Assembly (NCBI GenBank): GCA_003550325.1
Contig: QKWP01000592.1
Coordinates: 197,455 to 261,454 of the forward strand
Source: Gigaspora rosea
Taxonomy: Eukaryota; Glomeromycota; Glomeromycetes; Diversisporales; Gigasporaceae
Direction of reading: 5' to 3'
DNA: 64,000 nt
Shown: positions 45,381-55,835 of the stretch, piece after piece
Layout of the letters: every line of letters starts with the position of its first letter
Numbering within the stretch: position 1 is the first letter of the stretch
Notes under the pieces: model-generated
Database searches by the model: none
The model's input: the letters and a program-made list of their open reading frames with translations, nothing else
Told to the model about the DNA's origin: nothing
Program-made: the position numbers and the translations under genes

Positions 45381-48300
45381 TAGAGCTTCGATCCGTAATC
45401 TGACTAATTCGGATTGACCCGACATTCAAATTAGATACGGATATCCTTATCCATCAATTTAAAGCAGATAGATCCGTAATATATCTCGATTGAGGATAGG
45501 GATTATTCGGGTTATAATCCGTATTATTTTAACACGTGATGCGTATATCATAATTCTGATTGGTTAAGATTAAAAATTATCAGATATCATACACGTACAG
45601 TACAGTACATACGTACGCATACTTTTTAACCTTAGAAAAAAGTAAATCGAGAACAACCAAGCATGATAAGGCATGTTCCTTTCATTGGGATCGCTTGTTC
45701 TTTTTCCTTTTACTTAACTAACCTACTTGTGACTTAAACGCATGTTATAGTATTGAATGCAAAGAACTTTCTTGATCCAGAAAATTCAGAAACTTATACA
45801 TAATTTAAAGTTAGTATTTCAAATTATTCATTTTTAATACAGTGATTTTTCACACAAAGCTAACAAAGTTTTATTTTTAAAATAGGCACAATTCAAATAG
45901 TTTAATTATTCGATAGTTTTTTTTTTATGTTATCATTGTTATACGATATATAATATATATTTTAAGATTTTATTTATTGCAAATAAAATTTTGAAAAACT
46001 TTAGGTTCGAATACCTAAATTGCCTATAGAAAATAATCAAAAATAAAAAAAAAGCTGCCTGCCACCTGCTTTTATTTATGTTTCATTGTCTCATTCCGGT
46101 GCAAAAACCTGCATTGCATTTATGTTCCTTTTTAAAAATAACATATGACCCACTAAAGTTGGATCTAAACTTGTTCTTTTAGGACTAATCAAGTTTCCAG
46201 CATCCAAAAATAATCTTTTGCTTGAAACCGATATAGCGGGTATTGTGAGATACTTTCGAGCCATTCTGGTAAGTTTTGGAAACTTAAGTAAATGAATTTT
46301 TCACCACTCTAGAGGGTCTTCAGTATTTAATGCTAATGGTAATGATAGATAAGTTAATATTTCATCAAACGCATACAGGTCCGGCACCAATTTATTTTTT
46401 TTTTCTTTTCATTAAACACTGTTGGAGATATTCTTTATGCGACCGTATTAAAGATTCCATATTAGTCGAGGTTGGATGAATCAATACTTCGGATGTTGGT
46501 TCTTCTAATTCACTAAGCTTATCACAAAGCTTTTGAATAACAAGTTGCTTTTCATCATCATTTACAAAATCCAAGTTTTTATAATGCGGATCGAGTAAAG
46601 CTGCTGTCAAACCAAGATCACTTGGATCATTCCAATAATAGATTAGTGCATTATAAATATTTTCTTTTATTTTTTCTAAAATACCTGTTGTGTTTAATGG
46701 ATTTTTAATCAAAAATTTTTTTTTTGTGACATTACTAATAATTTCATCGTCGTCACAATCAATAGGCTGCATATTTTCAGCAATGGTATCCTCATCTAAA
46801 AAAAGGTCATTACTTGGTGGAATTTCACATGCTAAATCAAAAATCATTTTCTTAATAGTCGGAATGACTTTACTCAATATAACATATGTACTTCTGGAAA
46901 ACTCTTGTGTTGCCTCCTCAAATGGCATTAGCAAATCGATGAGTTGATCTAATAACTCCCATTCATCATCAGAGAGAAGTATCCTTTTTAATTTATTACC
47001 ATCCTTTTTTATTTCTCGATCAAGTAAAGTAAACAAATCTGTTTGAAGTTGAATAATCATATCCTTTAAAAAAAAAAGACAATCCCAAGCATAATAAAGA
47101 GAATTCCAATGCGTAGATACATCTTGAATGCAGCGCAAAACATCTGTATAACCAATTTTTTTTTGTACTGCTTCTAATCGTTCAATCTGCTTTTGATATT
47201 GAAAGAACTGAATTAGTCTTCTTGAGCGTGCTACTAGAATCTCTGCTAGTGCTAATCCTTTCCCAATTGCCAACTAAAGAGTATGAGCTATGCACGAAAG
47301 GCGCTTAATATTTTCACATCTATTTTTCTGATTTAGCAAAGGAAAAGTTGAGACCATGTTACGACCGTTGTCAGTGGTGATCAATGTAATACGGCCTTTA
47401 AGGTTCCAAGATACAATACACTTGTAAAGTTCTTCAGCAATAACTCTATTTGTATGTGGTAAGGGAACATATTTTTTTCTAGCATTACATCCTTAATTTC
47501 GAAATTTGATGTAATCCAAGTCGCTGTAATTCCCAAATATCCATGCTTAGCCTTGCTGGACTAGAGGTCTGTTGTGAGCAAAACGTTTTCGATACTTTAA
47601 ATAAAGTTTTGTAAACCTTCCTGGTTGTAATTGTAACTTTTCGCGATCATTGTTCTAATTTTTTTTTCTCCCGGAATAACAAAAGCAGGGTGAACTTCCT
47701 ATACTTTATATTCTGTACCGCACTTTTGACCTTCTTCATTTATGATTTTACAAACTCGTACTTCTTCACCCTTTTCATTTACTTTTTTATCAAAATAATC
47801 TCGAGTAAATGATAGTTGTTTGCATTTGTATAGCCTCTTTTTTACGGGTTCCTTAGCTAAAAAAAAGATAAATGATTAGTTGTTTAAAATCTCCGGTTTA
47901 TTACTAATTTTATTACCTTTATTTTTGCTATCTGAAAGTTTAGAAAAATATGTCGTCTGAACACTAGGTGTAGTAGCTGCTGATAAAAAGGTTTCAGCTG
48001 AGGTTCTTGAATCTTCCGCAATTTCATAGTAATAATCATTAGAATAATATTCATCATCATCTATCATTTCATAATTATCTATACTTTTACGACTACTGCT
48101 GAGCTCACTTGGTATTTATAACTACGGCAAATATTTAAGATCTATTTATCGCAAAAAGTATTTTTTGAATGTATCTAAAAAAGTCCTTTGCTGAAAGATA
48201 ACCCCTTTTCAATTACATAATATTCAACAAGTTGGTTTATAACTATCGTGTAAGTAGTCACTCGCATGTTATTTAGAAATAAAGGATATTTTTCTAAATC

Positions 48301-49261
48301 TGATATTTCTAAATATTGTAATCTAACCTGTTTCAATCCGTTGATTCTCACTTTCCCAAACCCACTTTCCCGAAAAACTATTTTCCCAACATAACATAGG
48401 GTTAGGGTTAGCATTTTATTAGTTGTGGATATATATTTTTAGCAAATTGTCACCTGTGTAATGTCGGGTAAATGACATGTCAGGGAAATAGCTTTTGGGA
48501 AATCGTACCATAACCGTTTCAATCAAATTATTAGCGCCTTTAATCAACCAACTTTTATGATCAAAGAATCAGCAGATGTAAATAATCTGAATGGAATAAT
48601 CGGCTTTATTAATTGTTAATTAAAAATATGAAAAAGACAAACAGGGCATTACTTGAAAAATCCAAACTAAATATATCAAACTGGCTATGTTATTAATAGA
48701 AATTAGGGTTACAGCGTATAATTATTAAGCGGTTAAATATCGTTAGAGCAATTAAGATAGGTAGCTTTATAAAGCAAAGATTGAATTTTTATTTAAAATT
48801 AAAAATTTATCAATACACTTAATTTTTACAATCTTTTAGGCGGCAATTATTATAATAAATCATTAATTATTTAATTGATAGCATCGGTATCATCTTTTAA
48901 TCAATTTAGTCACTTTAATTAAGAGATTATAATATATTCATGAATAAAAAAGAATTACAAGATGTTTACTTAAAATTGGCGTAATTACTTGTTTCAATTA
49001 ACAGATTGTATCTATAGCCTTGAGAATTCAGGTTCTTAAAAGGTTGCAACATTTTAATAAATTTACAAAATTTACACTAATTCTGGATTATTTTGTAGCA
49101 CTAAAAAGTATATGCATGCGCACGCACGTATTTGATCAATATGATTTTTGTTTTTAATCTGAATGAATTCAAATTTGATCTAATTCGAATTTCAACCGAA
49201 TGTACCACAAAGAATCTGAATTTAATTCGAATTGGCTTTAAAAATTAGGATCGAAGCACTA
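45381..49261 (-). mobile_element. hAT DNA transposon, broken, with 8-bp target duplication
   Basis: Ends TAGAGCTTCGATCC and, inverted, TAGTGCTTCGATCC; flanked by a perfect 8-bp repeat GTTTTAAT (45373-45380 and 49262-49269). Length 3881 bp. It carries a degraded hAT transposase on the minus strand. Subterminal zones are rich in AATTCGAATT-like and GGATTGACC words. It sits inside the CCAGGCTTTCGTC tandem repeat. Confidence 0.9.
46090..48070 (-). pseudogene. hAT transposase pseudogene
   Basis: Read on the minus strand in order: an acidic N-terminus from ATG 48067 (MIDDDEYYSNDYYYEIAED); a possible intron (donor side near 47876, acceptor TTTTTTTTAG near 47860); a BED-finger remnant (FTRDYFDKKVNEKGEEV, CGTEYKV); core remnants (GYLGITATWI, TTDNGRNMV, LSCIAHTL); and a long open part 46392-47273 (IQDVSTHWNSLYYAWD, LSDDEWELLDQLIDLLMPFEEA). 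The C-terminus is at about 46090-46320 (FPKLTRMARKYLTIPA, SVSSKRLFLDAGN). Visible damage includes stops near 47731, between CIAHTL and LAIGKG (about 47274) and within EWWKIH (about 46305), plus frame shifts. The catalytic Glu of the SSERLF motif is Lys. It differs from the intact hAT at 4194-9159 and is a separate family. Confidence 0.85.
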
Positions 49262-49554
49262 GTTTTAATTCTTGTGATCGTTGGATTTTTTTTCGCTGAA
49301 AATAAAAATGGGAGCTTGTACGGTAATGTTTTTTTTTAATTTTTTTTTTTTGTATTCTTTAGTTCCAATACCGTCAGTTTTGGAGATTCCAGGCTTTCGT
49401 CGTTTCGGTGCTGTCATTTGTAAAGATTCTAGAGTTTTATCATTTTGGTATCGTAGTTTCAATTCGTCTTTTCGGTTGCGCTAGTAATGTTAAGTTTTTT
49501 TGACTCTAGTCTTTCATCGTTTTGATGTCGTATTCACCAATGTGTGAGAAGATT

Positions 49555-49584
<30 letters not shown>

Positions 49585-49588
<4 letters not shown>

Positions 49589-50245
49589 TAAGAGCGTAGA
49601 GTGATTTTTATTTTTTTTTATATTTGGAATGTCTAAAGCGGTCTAAAGCGGAGTAGATTCTTATAAAATATTTAACGAATTAACTTTAGGGTTAGGGTCT
49701 TCTTAAGTTAGAGTTAGAGAGATTCTTAGGTTATAATATATAAGCAAATTGCCTTCCCGATATTTTTAATTAAAACACCAAGGTAGGTTTAGACTACCAT
49801 TGTTTGTATTTTTCAAGGTTTTTGCTTCGCTTTTTTGTTTGCTTCACCGAAGATCATCAAAATTTGATAATTTGATTGGCCAATTGTCATGTGATTCTAC
49901 TCCGCTTTAAATGACCCCTTTATATTATTAAGAGCGTAGCGTGAATTTTTTTTTATTTTTTATTATGAGTGTAATGCGAATTTTTTTTTTATATTAAGAG
50001 CGTAGTGCAAATTTTTTTTTTCTTTCTATTAAGAACATAGCACGAAATTTTTTTTTATATTAAGAGCGTAGCACAGATTTTTTTTCTTTTTCTTTTAAGA
50101 GCGTAGTACGAAATTTTTTTTTTATTAAGAGTGTAGCACAAATTTTTTTTATTAAGAGCATAGACGAATTTTTTTTTTTATTTATATTAAGAGTGTCATG
50201 GCGTGAATTTTTTTTTTAAGGGTGCGAGATTTTTTTTATTTTTTA
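49585..50245 (+). repeat. ATTAAGAGCGTAG satellite
   Basis: At least ten copies of a unit near 35-40 bases: TATTAAGAGCGTAGCACGAA followed by 8-10 T. A MITE (49625-49918) splits the second copy. Confidence 0.85.
49625..49918. mobile_element. hAT-like MITE, CTAAAGCGG family
   Basis: Left end TGGAATGTCTAAAGCGG, right end inverted GGGGTCATTTAAAGCGG; flanked by 8-bp TTTATATT (49617-49624, 49919-49926). The interior order (GGGTTAGGGT, CTTCCCGATATTTTTAATTA, CCAAGGTAGGTTTAGACT) matches 38032-38821 and 54184-54444. The CTAAAGCGG word is duplicated at the left end. Confidence 0.8.
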
Positions 50246-51484
50246 TTAGCCCATTATATAATAATATTGTAATTAATAAAATTAATAAAATTTAATTTGT
50301 TATCGTTATGAAATAATGTTCTAATCTTTTGGTTGGGTTCGACCTAAAAAAAATTTTGATCAGATCCGAACTAAATTAATTTTTTATGGGTTCGGTGTAT
50401 ATAAAGATGGTTATCATGTGAAAGATTTTCATTGGTTGGTCACGGGGTCCTATGGCAAGGGTCACCATAAACTAACGCCCTATTTTATTAATCTGAATAT
50501 ATTTATATCTGGATTTAAATAGAATTAATCTGGATTTATCTTTTTTTACTTATATCCGGATAGGAAAACTTCTTGAGGTTCTAACTCTACTTAAGTTTTA
50601 AATATTTTTTAAAAATATAACTGATAAAAACTATTGTTATTTATTAGTACTATCCAAATTATCAGTTAGAATATTTAAAAAAAATTTATAAAGTTACATA
50701 GTATGTGTTTAAAGCTATTATATTATGCTTTTAAAATTTTGGCATTTAATATAAAAAAATTAAAAAATTTATATATATATATTTTTTTTATTCAATCAAA
50801 ATTAGTGTATAATGCATTCTGATTGGCTAAAAAGCATTTATATATACCCAAATTTAGCGCATTTGATGTGAAGTGACTTGGCGCACCATATTAATAAAAT
50901 TTTTTAAAATCTTATGATTAACAAAATTTTACTAATTAATTTTAACTTTATACATTAAGTAAACTTGTACAGCGCATATAAACATATTTAAACTAAGACC
51001 AGCCTGCAGACTTTGGACCAAATCTGGACCAAACTCAGACTTGACTAAAGTTTGGTTTGGGTCTGGTTAGTATATATTATTTGCTTGAATTTGATTGGCT
51101 AGTTTAGTATAGGTGGGGGGAGGGTACCCTCTTAAGAGGTGGAAATCATCTGATAAATGTCTCTACCCTAATCTTTTGGATATAAGAGAATAGGTGCAAA
51201 ATTAGCTCAATAATATTACTTCCTTGTGCTAGCCATATAATAAAAAGATCGTGCCACTATAATGCCAGCTAATATTATAAAGTGTTCTTCGTTTTATATA
51301 ATAATCATAAAGAGTTTTAATAAGAGCAAAATTTCTCCATTGATTTGGTATACAAGTAAAAATTCAATGCTGTTTTATTAATTGCTGAGTAACAATGTAG
51401 TTGAGACCAAAAAGTTGTATATTATTGTATTTATTAATATTAAAATTATCCCAAATATCATTCGGAGATATTCCTTTCACTGCT
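50246..51484. other. Stretch without a recognised gene
   Basis: AT-rich. A short inverted-repeat patch at 51005-51075 (GGACCAAATCTGGACCAAAC, AAAGTTTGGTTTGGGTCTGG) looks like another small MITE. TTATGGTGACCC at 50460, inverted, resembles AATGGTGACC at 44264 and could be the far end of an older element spanning the hAT and its tandem repeats. Confidence 0.35.
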
Positions 51485-53490
51485 TTTTTTAATTGTGAAT
51501 CTTGATAAACTTCGATTTTATATATATTATTCCTTGTTTTTTACTATACATATAAATTAACGATAATTGGTAACTCAAACTACCTTTATTCCAATCTTCT
51601 TGTGTGGATGACCCAATCCCAAAAACAAAAATTTTAATTTGGCCCAAATTAAATAAAAAAGGAAAAAAAGGAACGTCAATTGTCAATTGTAGAACAATAA
51701 TATAATCTGTCCATTCTATAATAAGCGGACCCAAATAACAAGTTTTGGTATTAAAAATACTAGTATAAATTGAAGAAATAGTAGTACTAGGATCATAAGT
51801 GGGGATTTTAGTATAGTAAGTGTCACTTTGACAAGTATAACCAGGTAGGTAGGGATTGTTGGAATAACCAACTCGAATAACCTTGGTTTTTTGTCCAACA
51901 CAAATAGAAAAAAATGTTATATTTTTGTCATCAAAAACCTTATTTGTTTTCTACCAATAACGAGAATATGATCCATAATATAATGTTTTATCCAAAACAC
52001 CCATTTCTAATAAGTAACTTGGACTTGTTGTACTCTTTTAGCCATTTTGTAATCAAGCTTGAGATTCCAACACTATAGTAAAATTTACTATAACGATTAT
52101 CCCCAATTTTTATAATGATTTACACGTGATTAGTGCCGATCATAACCGAATCAGCAATTAAGTTCTTTGTATTGGCGTAACAGAAGAACTGCACATGCCT
52201 AAACAAGATTGGAATAACTTGGGGATGCAAGTTTGTTATGTCAAAAATTTTATGAACAGTCATGAAAAAACCTGGAAAAGGTAAAAAAAATTGTATTAGT
52301 GTAAATGTAAAAGTAAAATTGCCTTGGTAATCACGTTTGCAATAATAATACTTCAAGTTCATAAAAAAACCAAATAATGACTTCAAGGATTGTCTTTATA
52401 CTGTACAAGCAAAAAATTTTCATTAACGTAAAAAAGAGATCACTAAATAAATTGTTACATTCGTTAAATAATTTTTATAAAATATTTTCTTTGCAGTGAA
52501 TAAATTATTAAGTTCGTTAAGTAGTTCTATAAATTGCAATTTTATAAATGACATTAGTCAATTAATAATTGACATGCTGCTGATTAAATATGTGCTAAAT
52601 GGAATCACCTTTGAAATTCTTTACCAATTTGAGTAAATTTAAATTTCGTTTCACATAAGTGTACTTAGAATCTAAATCTACCAAGATTCTATTCCGACGT
52701 ACAACATACGACCGAACTTTAAGAGCATGCAATTAAAGAACAATATAAAAAATAATTTATACCGGTATAATAAATTTTGTTTAAAATTTTTTCATAAGAA
52801 ATATAAAATATATGTTATGAGAACCAAAAGATTCAGTTTGTATGGCCTAATTATATATATATATACATATATATAATAATAATATATAATATACATATAT
52901 ATTGTATATAAATATATTGTAACTCTTATACAATACAGTATTTGTATTTGCAAAATTTATTTGGATATGTTCTAAATGTACAATAAAGCCGTGATCCAAG
53001 TTACCAAGAGCCAAGAGGTTACTTTGGCTTCGGCCAATTAAAAAAATTTATTTGAATCTATTTTGATATCCAATATTAAAAAAAATTAAAATTTGTGATT
53101 GCTTTTATCTAATAATAATATACAGCAATGCAGTATTATATTTAAAAAATAAGCAAATCAAATTGTCGAAAATGGTCAATATTTTATGCAGGTTATAAAA
53201 AAAATCAAAGAATTTTATTTGGAATCAGATTCTTTATTGTATGCATTGAGATGCTTTAAACCTGCCCAACAATTTACGTACGTTAAGTATAATAACTGAT
53301 AGCAGTTCTAATTTTTAAATAATTCTAAAATGTATCCGGAATTTTGAAGTGCTCTCTGTTGTTGGCATGAATCACAAAAAGGATAATTGCGCATTCATAC
53401 GTGTGAAGTTGCATTTCTAACCACATAACTGATAACTGTTGTTATTACAACACAACCCACTATAAACAATGTTACTACACCACCAATCAT
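51485..53490 (-). pseudogene. Unrecognised, probably decayed protein gene
   Basis: The minus strand has protein-like pieces over 2 kb. At about 53430-53490 a hydrophobic start reads MIGGVVTLFIVGCVVITTVI, a likely membrane anchor; nearby is YPFCDSCQQQ. At 52120-52386 there is a hydrophobic frame with KYYYCKRDYQGNF. At 51500-52010 a longer piece reads LDKTLYYGSYSRYW, ICVGQKTKVIRVGYSNN, LPGYTCQSDTYYTKIPTYD and GSSTQEDWNKGSLSYQ. Amino-acid makeup (Tyr, Cys, Thr, short exon-like runs) suggests an extracellular or lumenal domain of a membrane protein. Stops separate the pieces and I could not build convincing splice sites, so a pseudogene is likelier than a live multi-exon gene. I do not recognise the family. 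Confidence 0.35.
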
Positions 53491-53658
53491 TAATTAGTCC
53501 GAAGCGAAACGGGGACTATATTTCCATGCAAAGTGAAAAGGAAGTTTGCTCCGCCCGCCCGACCATAACATAACACATACTGCTTATTATCAGTTATATA
53601 GCTTTCGAACACACAATGCTGTGTATCTAAATATCTAATTTATAAAACAAAATGAATG

Positions 53659-53863
53659 TGGCGGCTTATGCTGAAATGAAATCCGGGATCTCTATTTAAA
53701 TCTATAATACCTACTAAAATCCACATATACTCTTTTATTAATAACCCTAACCCTAAACCCTAAACCCTAACCAAACTATATAAAACAAAAAAGCCCTCTA
53801 AAATTTTATAATTTCATAATAAAAAAATTTTCAGCATAAGCCAATTTCAGCATAAGCTGCCGC
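53659..53863. mobile_element. MITE with GGCTTATGCTGAAATG ends
   Basis: Left TGGCGGCTTATGCTGAAATG, right inverted GCGGCAGCTTATGCTGAAAT. Flanking 8-mers AATGAATG (53651-53658) and AATGAATA (53864-53871) match at 7 of 8. The interior holds AACCCTAACCCTAAACCC. Related to the TCACGGCTGATGCTGAAG family at 16402 and 59198. Confidence 0.75.
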
Positions 53864-54183
53864 AATGAATAACTAATGTAGATGTCTGATATCAAGGAAT
53901 TTGGCAAGGCATATGATCTACAGTAGACGTCAAAGACCCAGGCTCTCCAAACAAATGGAGAGGTTACCGGTAAGTGACCTGAAGATTTACCAAGCTTGGA
54001 AGTAACCGTGAGGTTACGAGGCCCTTTGATTGTAGAGGTACCAAATTTGGGAGTCAATTGTAGTATAAGTTATATTAGTTAGATAATCCAAAAACAGTAT
54101 ACTGTATAAATCCACATGAGAGTGGGGCATGGATATCTAAGTCTCATAACTAAAATTTTGTATGTATAATTGTATGTTTATAG

Positions 54184-54444
54184 GGGTCGTTTAAAGCAGG
54201 GTGCAGTTATATGATTTTGACTTTTTAATTAAAGTTAGGGTAAGGGTTAGCGGCGGTTAGGGTTAGAAATAGTATTATAGTAAAATTGCCTTCCCGACAT
54301 TTTTTGTTAATGCCCCAAGGTAGGTTTTGACACTCGTTTCTTGTATTTTTGTTTGTTTCTTTGTCGGGCTGATCCGGGTTGATCAAAACAAACAAGTTGA
54401 TTGGCGCCATATCACGTGATTGCACCCTGCTTTAAACGATCCCC
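54184..54444. mobile_element. hAT-like MITE, TTTAAAGCAGGGTGCA family, uninterrupted copy
   Basis: Left GGGTCGTTTAAAGCAGGGTG, right inverted GGGGATCGTTTAAAGCAGGG; perfect 8-bp flanks GTTTATAG (54176-54183 and 54445-54452). It shows the family's full plan: GGGTAAGGGTTAGCGG, CTTCCCGACATTTTTTGTTA, CCAAGGTAGGTTTTGACACT, TTTGTCGGGCTGATCC and TGATTGGC. This copy serves as the reference for the family. Confidence 0.9.
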
Positions 54445-54756
54445 GTTTATAGTGATGCATATGTTAATATATATATATACGTATGTAGATGTAACCATAT
54501 TTACAATATTTATAAAGCTATTTTATATAAATATATATTTATTATATATATATATATACCACGGTATGATAGCATATTATTTGCTGTTGAGATTACCTAG
54601 TCAGATAACTTAGTCGAATGATCTGTACTTTAATGAGAAAAAACAATATACGTTTTTATTATATTACTGAATCCCCAGATTAATAAGTTAAACTAACTGA
54701 CATTTGGTCTGGTTAAAAATAATCGCATAAAATCGATAATAAAATAGCTTGATATT

Positions 54757-55542
54757 TCAGTCTTTTTTCTGAACCAAATGCGAATTTAATCCTTGTTTAT
54801 TTCGTGCTATCTCAATGGCGATAAACTAACAGCGAAATTATATTTAGAGAAAAAGTTCATAAAGAAATCATTATGAATTACTTTTATTACCTGAATTCGT
54901 GTTACTATATCCATTTGATCCGACAAATTAGGAAATATAAATATATGAAAGAATAGATGTTAAACAAATCGGGATCATCGGGGGTTTTTTTTTTATTAAT
55001 AAAAAAAAAAAAAAAGACTTAAATGACTTACCAAATATTGTATTTTCTTCCGTGTAATCTCCATTAACATTCTTTCTTAGTAAGGTTCCAAAATTATAAT
55101 CATTAACACTTTTTTCATATTTCATTATCCATTCACGCCAAATGTTCTTTGCTTCAGGTGTTTTCATGCCATTTTCATCTACGTCTACTATAGAAAAATC
55201 AGGAAATGTCTTCTTAAAATCTTCGTATATTTCGTCATCAATTCTGTTTTTACGAACAAAATATCATTATAATGGAGATGTACATAAGCCTCCAAAAGAA
55301 TAAAAAAAATATCACACGAGGTTAAACGAAGGGATTTTCCATCGACGGATGATATCAACTTAAAGTATGTTTCTGCATGGTGCATGGCCTTAACGGCCCA
55401 TTGCTTCTCTGGAAGCAATAAAGTACACATTTCTTTTTAGTTCAATTGCTATCATGGTTAAGATTTTAAAAATAAATATATTTGAAGCTGACAGACCAAT
55501 CTCTGGGAGTTGTTCAAGTTCGTCTGCGCTTGGAAGTGACAT
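54757..55542 (-). CDS. PBDC1 / YPL225W-type protein, five exons
   Basis: A small conserved eukaryotic protein. In yeast the family member YPL225W (Chp1) has been described as a chaperone for newly made translation factor eEF1A, so a cytosolic role at the ribosome is likely; that is family knowledge. Exons on the minus strand: 55542-55497, 55408-55318, 55243-55032, 54904-54891 (14 bases) and 54825-54757. Joined they give 143 residues, near the family's usual length, with no stop. Signatures: MSLPSADELEQLPEIE, KQWAVKAMHHAETYFKLIS, DDEIYEDFKKTFPDF, EAKNIWREWIMKYEK, NDYNFGTLLRKN, YTEENTIFVTRIQ and FIAIEIARNKQGLN. All introns are GT-AG, though the first donor is the weak GTCTGT. The gene is divergent from the Sec2-like gene. 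Confidence 0.92.
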
Positions 55543-55835
55543 ATTGTAGAATTAAACCATGTTTATAATTATTAATAATTAATTAATACATAATAAAGAA
55601 AATTGAAAAATGGAAGCATTGATCGAAATTGTAACCAGTGGGAACCAATTAAATTTGTACTTACAAATAATATAATAAATCTAATTGGTTAAGAAGAATT
55701 TTCATGTGATTAAAATAAAAAATTTTATTGGCTAATAATTGCTAACTTCCCATGTTTTGAGACGTTGTTTAGTAGTAAAAAATGACTTTTTTTTATTAAT
55801 AATATCTATTATAGTTTTCGCGGTTCAACTTATCA
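55543..55835. promoter_or_regulatory. Shared intergenic promoter region of a divergent gene pair
   Basis: The start codons of the PBDC1-type gene (left, minus) and the Sec2-type gene (right, plus) are 293 bases apart with no other gene between, so both promoters must lie here. An inverted pair of ATTGGT/ATTGGTTAA words and CCAATTAAATTTGTAC near 55640-55695 could be CCAAT-like sites; this is only suggestive. No TATA assignment is safe in such AT-rich sequence. Confidence 0.5.
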
